From NCBI RefSeq assembly GCF_024599655.1, contig NZ_CP102247.1, positions 2,666,001 through 2,730,000 on the forward strand: a stretch of DNA of 64,000 bases, given 5' to 3'. Below, piece by piece: positions 51,886-60,388 of this stretch (its first letter is position 1; every line of letters starts with the position of its first letter). The stretch is from Enterobacter asburiae (lineage in GTDB: Bacteria; Pseudomonadota; Gammaproteobacteria; Enterobacterales; Enterobacteriaceae). The translations under genes were made by a program, and so were the position numbers. Under the pieces are notes generated by a model. The model was not told where the DNA came from, did no database searches, and worked only from the letters and a program-made list of their open reading frames with translations.

Positions 51886-53070
51886 TCACTGCATCACTGT
51901 GGCCTTATTTAACGCCAGAAGCATCTGTTTCAACGGCTGTCTGGTCTTATACACACGGTCTGACGTGGTGGTGTGCGCATGACCGAGTATGTGATATCGA
52001 ACTGAATCCGGTACATCACAATCACGTAACCTGTCCGACAGGCTGTACCTGAAATCATGTGAACTGTGTTTCAAGCCAATTTGTTCAAAAGCAAACACAA
52101 TTCGACTCCCAGCGGCATTGTTCTTTGACCAACCCAATGCTGGTTTAGCCTCCCATATCCCCATTCTCAGAAGTTCGTCGCTTATCGGTATGTCTCTGAT
52201 AGAGGAATCATTTTTGACTTGCTTACCGCCCTCAGCATTGATGCTTATGCACTTGATTCCATCAACCTCACGGTAATCACACGGACGTAACTGTATTGCC
52301 TCCCCTATTCTCATACCTGTGTTCCAAAGAATCGCCAGAAGCCATTTCAGACCAGTGTAGTTTTGGACATACTCAGTCCTCATCACCTGGCTGTATTGTT
52401 CTGTGGTGACTTCGGTCTTATTGTTCACAGTTGTCACCTTCGCGTATGTCATTCCTTTCACAGGATTTACAGTCAAGTAGTCCCTTTTGCTTACACAAAA
52501 GTTGAACAGAGCCTGTAGCTTGATGAGCGCATCCTGCCTGCTTCGGGGTGCCTTATAGTGTTTCTCAAGAAAACCCTTGAACTCAGAAATGTGCTTTTTG
52601 CTGATTTCTTCGAGATGTCGTAAAGATTTTTTCTCAGCCCAATTAATGAACAGCTCTACGCTTCGTCTGTTAAGTTTCTCTGTACGAGGTTTCCAGTCGG
52701 AACGATTATCCCTACACCATTCTTCAAGTGCATCGGAGAGGCTATGTTGAGGCTTCTCAGTCACCGTTACCCTTGGTTCTTCCTCAACGTCTCCCAGACT
52801 GCCTAAAGCGATTAGAATCGCTTCATCAACTAATCTGTCACGGTATTTTTTAAGACTCACCCTCATTACCTCGAAAGATAGGCAAAGCTCTTTGCATTTC
52901 ACAAACTGAATCGTGAGATTTCTGGCTCTCAGCTTTGCTGTCTCTGGATGTCGTGTCTTCAAGCTTACGGAAAGCGTCTTGTTGTTAAGTTTCTTTCTCC
53001 ACAGATAACCATCCTTTGCAGAGTGGGTAAGATGAGTGCATGAAAAGTGCATGAATCGTGTAGGAATCAC
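51886..53070 (-). CDS. tyrosine recombinase (phage-type integrase)
   Basis: A 394-residue integrase from a GTG at 53068-53070, with GGGAG six bases upstream. An N-terminal SAM-like core-binding domain (LNRRSVELFINWAEKK) precedes the catalytic domain. The catalytic residues are R254 (NTGMRIGEAIQL), H338 and R341 (HDFRYSL), H364 (ILGHAH) and Y374 (RVYKTRQ). The longer open frame goes back to 53127, into the carboxypeptidase gene, but has no family similarity there. It lies beside attR and is transcribed away from it. It should catalyse integration into the carboxypeptidase gene. Confidence 0.92.
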   Translation of the reverse strand: MIPTRFMHFSCTHLTHSAKDGYLWRKKLNNKTLSVSLKTRHPETAKLRARNLTIQFVKCKELCLSFEVMRVSLKKYRDRLVDEAILIALGSLGDVEEEPRVTVTEKPQHSLSDALEEWCRDNRSDWKPRTEKLNRRSVELFINWAEKKSLRHLEEISKKHISEFKGFLEKHYKAPRSRQDALIKLQALFNFCVSKRDYLTVNPVKGMTYAKVTTVNNKTEVTTEQYSQVMRTEYVQNYTGLKWLLAILWNTGMRIGEAIQLRPCDYREVDGIKCISINAEGGKQVKNDSSIRDIPISDELLRMGIWEAKPALGWSKNNAAGSRIVFAFEQIGLKHSSHDFRYSLSDRLRDCDVPDSVRYHILGHAHTTTSDRVYKTRQPLKQMLLALNKATVMQ

Positions 53071-53114
53071 GTTAAACTCCCTTAACACTCCCAAAACGAT
53101 AAGGAAGAACAAGA

Positions 53115-54602
53115 ATGGAAAAAACATCGGCTTATCAGGCTCTCACCCGCACCTTCCAGCGTCTCTCCCGCTTCTCGCACCTCTCCTCCATCGCCAGCTG
53201 GGACATGTTCACCATGATGCCGCCAGGCGGCAGCGCCGCGCGCGGTGAAGCACTCGCGGAGATGAGCGTCCTGCAGCACCAGATCCTGACCGATAAAAAA
53301 GTCGGTGACCTGTTAGCGGCAGCGGCAGGAGAAGATCTGAATGGCGTCGAGCAGGCCAACCTGCGCGAAATGACGCGCCACTACCAGCAGGCGACCCTGC
53401 TGCCCGAATCGCTGGTGGAAGCCAAATCGCTGGCGGGCAGTAAATGTGAACACGCCTGGCGTACCCAGCGTCCCGCCAACGACTGGCAGGGTTTTTCCGC
53501 CAACCTGAAAGAGGTGGTCAAACTCAGCCGCGAAGAGGCTCGCCTGAGGGCGGAAGCCAAAGGCTGTACGCCTTACGACGCGCTGCTGGATATTTTTGAG
53601 CCCGATATGACCAGCGCGCGTCTGGACATTCTGTTCGGCGATATGAAGTCCTGGCTACCGGACCTGCTGGCAAACGTGGTGGAAAAACAGGCTCAGCGCT
53701 CGTTCGTTCCCCCTCAGGGCCCCTTCCCGACGGCAACACAGCGTGAGCTGGGCCTGGAAGCCATGAAGATGCTCGGCTTCGATTTTAACGGCGGCCGTCT
53801 GGACGTGAGTGCGCACCCGTTCTGCGGCGGCGTCCCGGAAGACGTGCGTATCACCACGCGCTATGACGAAGATGAACTGCTCAGCGCGCTGTTTGGGGTG
53901 ATCCACGAAACCGGACATGCCCGCTACGAACAAAACCTGCCGCGCGCGTGGGCAGGACAGCCAATTGCTCTGGCGCGTTCAACCGCGATCCATGAATCAC
54001 AGAGCCTGTTCTTTGAAATGCAGCTGGGGCGCAGTGAGGCCTTCCTCAAACATCTCCTCCCTGCGGTGCATGCCCGTTTTGGCAGCCAGGCGGCGTTCAG
54101 CGAAGAGAACTTTATTGCCTGGAACCAGCGCGTGAAGCCGGGTTATATCCGCGTCGATGCGGACGAAGTAAGCTATCCGGCACACGTGGTGCTGCGCTAT
54201 GAGATTGAGCGGTCGCTGATCAACGGCGAGATCGAGGTGGACGATATTCCCGCCCTGTGGGATGAGAAAATGCAGGTCTGGCTCGGGTTGTCCACCAAAG
54301 ACAACTACCGCAACGGCTGCATGCAGGATATCCACTGGACCGACGGCGGTTTTGGTTACTTCCCGTCGTATACGCTGGGGGCCATGTATGCCGCACAGCT
54401 GTTCCACGCCGCGAAAACGGCGCTTCCGGGTCTGCAGGCTTCCATCGCTGAAGGCGATTTTTCCGCACTCTTTGAGTGGCTGCGCCAGAACATCTGGCAG
54501 CACGGTAGCCGCTTCAGCACGTCGCAATTAATCACCCAGGCGACGGGCGAGGATCTGAATATCCGTTACTTCCGCGAACATCTGACCTCACGTTACCTTT
54601 AG
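53115..54602 (+). CDS. M32 family carboxypeptidase, 5' end supplied by the element
   Basis: A 495-residue zinc metallocarboxypeptidase of the Taq type. The HExxH motif is H264-E-T-G-H268, and the third ligand is E294 in the HESQ motif (residues 293-296). It removes C-terminal amino acids from peptides in the cytoplasm. Its first 12 codons (MEKTSAYQALTR) differ from the native ones left at 44405 (TTG start, then QKTSAYQSLVK), and the upstream 45 bp with AAGGA come from the element. So the enzyme is complete but reads from a foreign start region shared with the divergent integrase. Confidence 0.94.
   Translation: MEKTSAYQALTRTFQRLSRFSHLSSIASWDMFTMMPPGGSAARGEALAEMSVLQHQILTDKKVGDLLAAAAGEDLNGVEQANLREMTRHYQQATLLPESLVEAKSLAGSKCEHAWRTQRPANDWQGFSANLKEVVKLSREEARLRAEAKGCTPYDALLDIFEPDMTSARLDILFGDMKSWLPDLLANVVEKQAQRSFVPPQGPFPTATQRELGLEAMKMLGFDFNGGRLDVSAHPFCGGVPEDVRITTRYDEDELLSALFGVIHETGHARYEQNLPRAWAGQPIALARSTAIHESQSLFFEMQLGRSEAFLKHLLPAVHARFGSQAAFSEENFIAWNQRVKPGYIRVDADEVSYPAHVVLRYEIERSLINGEIEVDDIPALWDEKMQVWLGLSTKDNYRNGCMQDIHWTDGGFGYFPSYTLGAMYAAQLFHAAKTALPGLQASIAEGDFSALFEWLRQNIWQHGSRFSTSQLITQATGEDLNIRYFREHLTSRYL
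53151..53215. repeat. right attachment repeat (attR), 65 bp
   Basis: Identical to 44441-44505, forming the right edge of the element within codons 13-34 of the carboxypeptidase gene. Confidence 0.92.
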
Positions 54603-54608
54603 TCCCTC

Positions 54609-54633
54609 TGCCGGAGCCTGCTCCGGCACTTTT
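54609..54633 (+). terminator. rho-independent terminator of the carboxypeptidase gene
   Basis: TGCCGGAG / CTCCGGCA stem with a CCTG loop, followed by CTTTT. Confidence 0.85.
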
Positions 54634-54761
54634 CCCACCCTTTTCAATAAGAAAATGATTTAACACATGTTGTCATGATTGCATCGGGTGTATGAATGCA
54701 TGTCCTCGCGACACAATAAAACTGCTATCGGGTCAGGATAAAAAAAATAAAAGGATGAATA

Positions 54762-55298
54762 ATGAAAGGCATAATGAAAACGATGTTAGCTATTCTGTGT
54801 GCGACCAGTTTAAGCACTTTCGCAGCCACGGATAATACCCCGCAAGATGCGTTCAACGACATTACCCGCTCTCTTGCAGATCTACAGCCCATCACGTTTC
54901 AGGCTCCCGCTGAAAAATATAAGCTGCTGGTGTTTATTGATAATCAGTGCATTTACTGCAGCAATGTAGTGAAAAACGTTAAGCAATATACGGATGCTGG
55001 GTTGACGATGTCGTTTCTGACCGTTGCGCCCAACGCCATTCGCGACTCGGTGATTGAAGATATGGGGCGTGTCTGGTGTTCAACCGATAAGGTCAAAAGC
55101 CTGCAAAAAGCGATGGCGGGATTTTTACCGGATAACGACACGACTCAGGCCTGCTCCGATCTGATCGCGCAGCAATCTGCCCTGGCTGAACGACTGGGCA
55201 TTAGCATTACCCCGGTAATGGTAGTGATCGAACCAGAGTCACGGTCGATTATAGGTAGTCAGTCACCTGCGGCTATTCTGGCGACACTGAACAAATAA
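54762..55298 (+). CDS. DsbC-like secreted thioredoxin-fold protein
   Basis: A 178-residue protein with signal peptide (MKGIMKTMLAILCATSLSTF, cleaved after Ala22). The mature part is a thioredoxin fold with C63-I-Y-C66 in KLLVFIDNQCIYCSNVVKNV, and the cis-Pro region in ISITPVMVVIE. This is the layout of disulfide isomerase or reductase proteins of the DsbC/DsbG group but lacking their dimerisation domain. It may act on envelope disulfides. AAGG precedes the start. Confidence 0.82.
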   Translation: MKGIMKTMLAILCATSLSTFAATDNTPQDAFNDITRSLADLQPITFQAPAEKYKLLVFIDNQCIYCSNVVKNVKQYTDAGLTMSFLTVAPNAIRDSVIEDMGRVWCSTDKVKSLQKAMAGFLPDNDTTQACSDLIAQQSALAERLGISITPVMVVIEPESRSIIGSQSPAAILATLNK

Positions 55299-55354
55299 CA
55301 GAGGTCTGTACGAGCAGCGGCGTTAGGCCTGTTCGTACATTCTTCTCCCCTCTG

Positions 55355-55368
55355 TACATTCCGTTACA
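55355..55368 (+). promoter_or_regulatory. RstA-like box upstream of asr
   Basis: TACATTCCGTTACA matches the RstA box TACATNTNGTTACA except at one position. E. coli asr is acid-induced through RstAB, which fits this place about 100 bp before asr. Confidence 0.65.
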
Positions 55369-55472
55369 CGCCGATACCAATCACTCACGGAAACCTCGAA
55401 TTTACAGGGATATAGTTATTTCAACGGCCCCGCAGTGGGGTTAAATGAAAAACCAAATTCGAGGGTATGAGA

Positions 55473-55940
55473 ATGAATAAAGTATTAGCTCTGGTTGTTG
55501 CCGCTGCTATGGGTCTGTCCTCTGCTGCGTTTGCTGCTGACACTACCGCAACTGCTGCACCGGCTGCCGCACCTGCTGCAACCACCACCGCTGCGCCAGC
55601 AAAAGCGGTTCACCATAAGAAACATCACAAAGCTGCAGCGAAAAAAGAAGCCGCTGCACCAGCAACCGCAGCACCAACCGAGCAGAAAGCTCAGGCTGCC
55701 AAAAAGCACCACAAAAAAGCCGCTAAACCGGCTGTAGAGCAGAAAGCTCAGGCCGCTAAAAAGCACCACAAAAAAGCGACCAAACCAGCTGTAGAGCAGA
55801 AAGCTCAGGCTGCTAAAAAACATCACCACAAAAAAGCTGCTAAACCAGCTGTAGAACAGAAAGCTCAGGCTGCTAAAAAGCATCACAAAAAAGCAGTAAA
55901 ACACGAAGCTGCTAAACCAGCTGCACAGCCAGCTGCGTAA
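55473..55940 (+). CDS. asr: Asr, acid shock protein
   Basis: A 155-residue periplasmic basic protein. The signal peptide MNKVLALVVAAAMGLSSAAF (cleaved at AFAAD) is nearly that of E. coli Asr, and the mature part is made of EQKAQAAKKHHKK-type repeats rich in Lys, His and Ala. It is longer than the E. coli protein because of repeat expansion. The ATG at 55473 is preferred over 55467, since GAGG then has normal spacing. Acid shock protein buffers or protects the periplasm at low pH. Confidence 0.93.
   Translation: MNKVLALVVAAAMGLSSAAFAADTTATAAPAAAPAATTTAAPAKAVHHKKHHKAAAKKEAAAPATAAPTEQKAQAAKKHHKKAAKPAVEQKAQAAKKHHKKATKPAVEQKAQAAKKHHHKKAAKPAVEQKAQAAKKHHKKAVKHEAAKPAAQPAA
55680..55911 (+). repeat. 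four tandem 57-60 bp repeats in asr
   Basis: The unit encodes EQKAQAAKKHHKKA-K-P-A-V and recurs from 55680, 55737, 55794 and 55854. Three spacings are 57, 57 and 60 bp, the last with one extra His codon. Confidence 0.88.
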
Positions 55941-55982
55941 GAGTACAAGCTTAACCGTGCCCTTCGGGGCACGTTGGTAAAC

Positions 55983-56022
55983 CGGCGCTGAACCGGAACA
56001 GGTTCCGCGCCGTTTTTTTTAT
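55983..56022 (+). terminator. terminator of asr
   Basis: GGCGCTGAACC pairs with GGTTCCGCGCC around a short loop, followed by eight T. A smaller hairpin GTGCCC-TTC-GGGGCAC lies before it at 55957-55972. Confidence 0.85.
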
Positions 56023-56033
56023 CCGGAGGGCGT

Positions 56034-56117
56034 ATGCTGCGACGCTATCGGTTTGAGCTGATTCTGATCCTGCTTATTTTATGCGCGCTCATCGCCAGCC
56101 ATTTTTATCTTTCCTGA
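56034..56117 (+). CDS. ydgU: YdgU-like single-helix membrane mini-protein
   Basis: A 27-codon gene from ATG 56034 to TGA 56115-56117, with GGAGG just upstream. The product MLRRYRFELILILLILCALI plus ASHFYLS is nearly the E. coli YdgU (27 residues), a small inner-membrane protein that lies between asr and ydgD there too. Only one helix with a basic N-terminus is possible. It starts 12 bp after the asr terminator. Confidence 0.88.
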   Translation: MLRRYRFELILILLILCALIASHFYLS

Positions 56118-56219
56118 TTGTAGCACGCTGATTTTACTCCCACTTTAGCGCTGTCCCGTCTATAGTATTTTCATAGGGTTCACTTTTAATAATCATAATT
56201 ACCCCCACCAGAGTGTGAT

Positions 56220-57041
56220 ATGCGTAAATCTGTTGTGTTGTTACTGGGAACGTTTAGTCTTTTTTCTGGATTCTCACATGCGGATGATGGCGGTGATGAC
56301 ACCATTAGCGCGAAAGAGCTAAAGACGCTTTTTTTCGGTCATGACGATCGTACGCGCGTCGCCGATCCCACCCAGGCCCCCTGGGATGCAATAGGTCAAC
56401 TGGAAACCGCCAGCGGTAACTTATGTACCGCGACGTTGATCACTCCACAGCTTGCCCTGACGGCAGGCCACTGTCTGTTAACACCGCCAAACGGCAAGCC
56501 GGATAAAGCGGTTGCCTTGCGGTTTGTGTCGCAAAAAGGGACCTGGCGCTATGAAATCCACGGCATTGAAGGCCGGGTCGATCCGTCTCTCGGCAAACGT
56601 CTGAAACCGGATGGTGACGGCTGGATAGTGCCACCGGCGGCCGCCTCATGGGATTTTGGCCTGATCGTTTTGCGCTACCCACCTTCAGGCATTACGCCGC
56701 TGCCGTTATTTGACGGCGACAAAGCCGCACTCACCGCCGCGCTGAAAGCCGCCGACCGCAAAGTGACGCAGTCGGGCTATCCTGTCGATCATCTGGATAC
56801 GCTTTATACGCATACCGACTGTATTGTGACGGGCTGGGCGCAAAACAGCGTGCTTTCGCATCAGTGCGATACGTTGCCGGGTGACAGCGGTTCGCCGCTG
56901 ATGCTGAAGACGGAAAACGGCTGGCAGCTGATCGGCGTCCAGAGCTCTGCCCCGGCGGCAAAAGACCGGTGGCGCGCCGACAACCGGGCCCTGTCCGTTA
57001 CTGGTTTCCGCGACCAGCTGGAAGCGCTGGCGCAGCAGTAA
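56220..57041 (+). CDS. ydgD: YdgD, trypsin-like periplasmic serine protease
   Basis: A 273-residue secreted serine endopeptidase of the chymotrypsin fold. The signal peptide ends at SHA-DD (residues 21/22). The triad is H84 in ALTAGHCLL, D145 in AASWDFGLIV and S223 in LPGDSGSPLM, all intact. It lies in the asr-ydgU-ydgD order known from E. coli. It converges on the GGDEF-EAL gene with one base between the stops. Target unknown. Confidence 0.92.
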   Translation: MRKSVVLLLGTFSLFSGFSHADDGGDDTISAKELKTLFFGHDDRTRVADPTQAPWDAIGQLETASGNLCTATLITPQLALTAGHCLLTPPNGKPDKAVALRFVSQKGTWRYEIHGIEGRVDPSLGKRLKPDGDGWIVPPAAASWDFGLIVLRYPPSGITPLPLFDGDKAALTAALKAADRKVTQSGYPVDHLDTLYTHTDCIVTGWAQNSVLSHQCDTLPGDSGSPLMLKTENGWQLIGVQSSAPAAKDRWRADNRALSVTGFRDQLEALAQQ

Positions 57042-57042
57042 A

Positions 57043-59205
57043 TCAGCAGCGTCTGACCTTACGTAACGCTCTGATTGAATCAATCGGCATCGGCTGGCTG
57101 AACCAAAAACCCTGCAGTTGATGGCAGCCAGCCAGCCGCAGCAGTTTCATTTGCTTCTCGGTTTCCACCCCTTCTGCCACCACCGCCATGCCCAGCGCAT
57201 TGGCGATCCGCACCGTGCCGCTCACCAGCGCTGCCGCCTGTTCATCGTGGTCCACCAGCCCGGCCAGGGATTTATCGATCTTGATAGTGTCGAAGTTAAA
57301 ACGCCGCAAATAGCCAATGCTGGAATAGCCGGTACCAAAATCATCCAGCGCCACCGCGGTGCCCAGCGCTTTGAGATTGGCTATCGCCATGCGGGCACGC
57401 TCCGGATTCTCCAGCACATAGCTCTCCGTGACCTCAAGCTGCAGCCGGTGGGCCGGGAAACGGGTGCTCTCCAGCACGCTGGCCACTTTTTCTTCAAAGG
57501 CGGGATCGCGAAACTGCGCGGGCGAGATATTAACGGAAAGCTTTAATTCACCGTACGGCTGCAGATCCTCACAGGCCCGCTGCAATACAAACTGACCCAG
57601 TTTGTAAATCAGCCCGCTGGTCTCCGCAATGGCGATAAAGGTATCCGGACCAAGCGGCCCCTCAGGGCGACGCGGCCAGCGGACCAGCGCTTCGACGCTG
57701 CTCATTGTCTGGCTGCGGGCGTCAATAATCGGCTGATACCAGACCTCAAACTCATCGCGCTCCAGACCGTCACGAATCTGATTTTCAATCGCCAGCTTGC
57801 GTTCCCGGACGCTGTTCAGCTCCGCGTCGTAGTGGGTGATACGCCCTTTCCCGCTCATTTTGGCGTGATACATGGCAATATCGGCGCGGCGAAACAGTTC
57901 CGAGCTGTTGCATTCAGTCAGGGTTCCGCTGGCGATACCGATGCTGGCACCGATATGGATTGTGCGTTCCCCCAGCAGAACCGGGGTGGAGAGATAATCC
58001 AGCACGGAAACGGCAAAAGCGGTAGCCTGCGCCTCTGCATCATCACCGCCAATGGTCATGGCGAACTCATCCCCGCCCATGCGCGCCAGCATCCCGCCGG
58101 GCGGCACGCGTTCATTCAGCGTTTTCGCTATCGCCACGATGAGATCGTCACCGACGCTGTGACCGTAGATGTCATTCACATCCTTAAAGCCATCGAGATC
58201 GATAAACACCACGCTTTTGACGTCGGTATCACCTCGTAAACGCACCCGATCCAGCGCCTCGATGAGCGCGCGCCGGTTAGGTAAATGGCTTAGCCAGTCC
58301 GTTCTTGCGACCAGACGCGCCTGGCTTTCGCCGCGCGCGAGTTTGTACAGCCCCACGCTGCTCACCAGAATGAAAAGCAGGATCAGCGCCGACGCCAGCA
58401 CCACAATCTGCCTGATGTCAGAAGATGCCGCCCGGGCGGCCTGCGCGCCCGGAAGCCGCGCCTGCCAGTTCAGAAATCCGACTAACTCCCCTGCTGCACT
58501 GTGAAGCGGCATGCTGCGCTCGTTAATTTTGCCTGGGGTAAAGTTGAGGTTATCGATCTGAAAGGTGCCGCCCAGGTCGGATAGGATTCTGGCGTTAAGA
58601 TGGCGGGTAATGACCAGATAGCGACGCGTTCCGTCGTGAACCTGTAACCTGCCGACCATCGGGCGAATCAGCCCAATGCCGACAAAGGCCACGCCGGTGC
58701 GCGTCTGGCTGATCCCCGCATAGATATTTTTTTCACCCGCGAGCGCGCGCCCGTGCTGGTCGATAAGCGCTTTAAGGCCTTTACCAAAGAAGTCGAGGTT
58801 TTTTTCGTTAAAGGGTCGGCTTTGAAACGATCCCCAAAGGACGTTGAAATGCTCATCCAGCACGAAGGTGCCGTCATAGAGGTTATTGATTTTAAAGCCG
58901 GCTCCCCAGGTGTTGTACAGCCAGTCGGTATCGAGCGTGGGACGGTAGGCCTCCCGCACCGCATCGTCCCAGACGGCATTATCGAGCACCAGAGAGGAGA
59001 CGCGGTTAACCGAAGTCTGAATGGCCCCCTGCACGGAAAGCGCCGTGCGGTGTTCATCAATTTCGTTGGTTTTGGTACTGATAAGATGCAGGGAAAGGTA
59101 GAGCAGTGCGACGATGGAGATGATTAAGCCGATCCCCGCCATGAAGACCATGGCAAACAACGTTCTCGCATTGGGAATATTGCGCCAGCTTAATGTGCGA
59201 TACAT
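57043..59205 (-). CDS. membrane GGDEF-EAL protein with CHASE4-like sensor
   Basis: A 720-residue cyclic-di-GMP enzyme. The N-terminus has a transmembrane helix (FMAGIGLIISIVALLYLSLH), a periplasmic CHASE4-like domain (to about residue 245) and a second helix (VVLASALILLFILVSSVGLY). A GGDEF domain follows with an intact ARMGGDEFAM signature, then an EAL domain with SVEALVRWPR, DDFGTGYSS and VVAEGVET. Both catalytic motifs look complete, so it could make or cleave c-di-GMP; tandem proteins often do mainly one. The gene ends one base from ydgD. Confidence 0.92.
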   Translation of the reverse strand: MYRTLSWRNIPNARTLFAMVFMAGIGLIISIVALLYLSLHLISTKTNEIDEHRTALSVQGAIQTSVNRVSSLVLDNAVWDDAVREAYRPTLDTDWLYNTWGAGFKINNLYDGTFVLDEHFNVLWGSFQSRPFNEKNLDFFGKGLKALIDQHGRALAGEKNIYAGISQTRTGVAFVGIGLIRPMVGRLQVHDGTRRYLVITRHLNARILSDLGGTFQIDNLNFTPGKINERSMPLHSAAGELVGFLNWQARLPGAQAARAASSDIRQIVVLASALILLFILVSSVGLYKLARGESQARLVARTDWLSHLPNRRALIEALDRVRLRGDTDVKSVVFIDLDGFKDVNDIYGHSVGDDLIVAIAKTLNERVPPGGMLARMGGDEFAMTIGGDDAEAQATAFAVSVLDYLSTPVLLGERTIHIGASIGIASGTLTECNSSELFRRADIAMYHAKMSGKGRITHYDAELNSVRERKLAIENQIRDGLERDEFEVWYQPIIDARSQTMSSVEALVRWPRRPEGPLGPDTFIAIAETSGLIYKLGQFVLQRACEDLQPYGELKLSVNISPAQFRDPAFEEKVASVLESTRFPAHRLQLEVTESYVLENPERARMAIANLKALGTAVALDDFGTGYSSIGYLRRFNFDTIKIDKSLAGLVDHDEQAAALVSGTVRIANALGMAVVAEGVETEKQMKLLRLAGCHQLQGFWFSQPMPIDSIRALRKVRRC

Positions 59206-59288
59206 CAGCCATCCTCTTCATGTTTTGCTTTTCTAAGCGTAATACAGGCAGCGAATTTCGCTGCCTGTAAATCATGGTTCGAGGTCTG

Positions 59289-59618
59289 TCAGGCAAGTTT
59301 TATCATGATCATGCCGGCAAGCAGCAGTATAAGCCCCATCCAGCCCTTGTTATTTAAGCGCTGGCCGAAGAGTACCCAGCCTGCGGCCAGCGTGGCGGCG
59401 ATACCAAAACCACCCCACAGCGCATAAGCCACCGAAAGATCGATCCCTTTTACCGCCTGGGACAGGGCGCTGAACGCCCCCAGCACCGCGGCAATCGACA
59501 TCAGGCCATAGAGCTTACGGCGAAAACCATCCGAGAATTTCAGCAGAACGTTCGCCAGGATTTCCAGCACGATGGCGAGCCCCAGCCAGGCCGCATGAAC
59601 CCACTCAAACTGTTGCAT
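59289..59618 (-). CDS. mdtI: MdtI, SMR spermidine exporter subunit
   Basis: A 109-residue small multidrug resistance protein with four predicted helices. It is nearly the same as E. coli MdtI (MQQFEWVHAAWLGLAIVLEI, AYALWGGFGIAATLAAGW), with the conserved membrane Glu. With MdtJ it forms a heteromeric spermidine exporter. It overlaps mdtJ by 14 bp. Confidence 0.95.
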   Translation of the reverse strand: MQQFEWVHAAWLGLAIVLEILANVLLKFSDGFRRKLYGLMSIAAVLGAFSALSQAVKGIDLSVAYALWGGFGIAATLAAGWVLFGQRLNNKGWMGLILLLAGMIMIKLA

Positions 59619-59967
59619 GGTTCTGCTCCTTCTGCGGTTTGCCCGGCTTTCGGGTACCGGATTTAATCAGCACAATACCCGCGACCAGCGTCGTTAATCC
59701 GGCGACCTTCATTGTTGTTAATGTTTCGTCAAATATCAGCACGCTGAACAGCGTAATCAACAAAATACCGATCCCTTCCCAGAGTGCATACGCGACGCCC
59801 AGCGCAATTTTTTTCACCGCAAACGAGAGGAAAATATAAGAAAGCGAAATCATCACCAGCATCAAAATAAAACCGGTGTTGCCATCGCTGATGCTTGCCC
59901 ACTTCATAGACAGCGTGCCGGTAATTTCAGCGATAATTGCCAGCGCTAATAGGATCCAGTAAAACAT
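59605..59967 (-). CDS. mdtJ: MdtJ, SMR spermidine exporter subunit
   Basis: A 120-residue SMR protein matching E. coli MdtJ (FYWILLALAIIAEITGTLSM, FAVKKIALGVAYALWEGIGI). The ATG at 59967 is used because AGGAG lies just upstream; the open frame extends 19 codons further. mdtJ is first and mdtI second in the operon. Spermidine induces the pair in E. coli. Confidence 0.95.
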   Translation of the reverse strand: MFYWILLALAIIAEITGTLSMKWASISDGNTGFILMLVMISLSYIFLSFAVKKIALGVAYALWEGIGILLITLFSVLIFDETLTTMKVAGLTTLVAGIVLIKSGTRKPGKPQKEQNHATV

Positions 59968-60388
59968 GTTTTTCTCCTGCTTGAGAATATAATCCATCGT
60001 GGCCCGCTGCGTGCAGCAAACCAAAAAATACGAATTGAAATCAGACAGCTAAGCGCTTAGCGCCAGCTCAGGCAGAAGAAATGACTATAGTGCGGTGCGC
60101 CAGTGTTGCTCACCAGAAAGCAGGCAGAAGGAGGTGGAGTATACAGCGGTATTGTTTGAAGAGTACGTCCTGAACATATTGTCCATAAAATTACAATTAT
60201 CCGCGTTGTTGCTTCTCGTCTTTGCGGATGAAAATTGTCCTCAGTAGTTAAACACACCAAATTTGTACCATAAGCTAGGATTTTACTCAAAGTCTTTGCA
60301 ATTCTTTACCCATCCCGTTTGATTTTGGTTAGTTTATTGCAACGCCTTTCACCTTTATTATAAATAAAAAGATTATTCCGGAGTCACC
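59968..60388. other. divergent control region of mdtJ and tqsA
   Basis: This 421-bp AT-rich gap between divergent mdtJ and tqsA should hold both promoters. I see no repeat, hairpin or small gene in it. Confidence 0.6.

Larger units (their letters stand above)
44441..53215. mobile_element. integrative element in the M32 carboxypeptidase gene
   Basis: An 8,710-bp element (repeat start to repeat start) bounded by 65-bp direct repeats within a protein-coding gene. A tyrosine integrase lies at the right end next to the repeat, as usual. The interior is AT-rich and carries a serine recombinase, HTH-like small proteins, two HEPN-type proteins, a coiled-coil membrane protein and a yebQ fragment. There are no capsid, portal, terminase or conjugation genes, so it is a small genomic island rather than a prophage or ICE. 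A recombination core that is coding and restored on integration is typical for islands that spare their host gene. Confidence 0.88.

Noticed and set aside
44441..53215. Prophage interpretation of the element
   Set aside because: No terminase, portal, capsid, tail or lysis genes are present in the 8.7 kb.
55680..55911. Regular repeats considered as a CRISPR array
   Set aside because: Units are contiguous, in frame and encode Asr repeats; no spacers exist.
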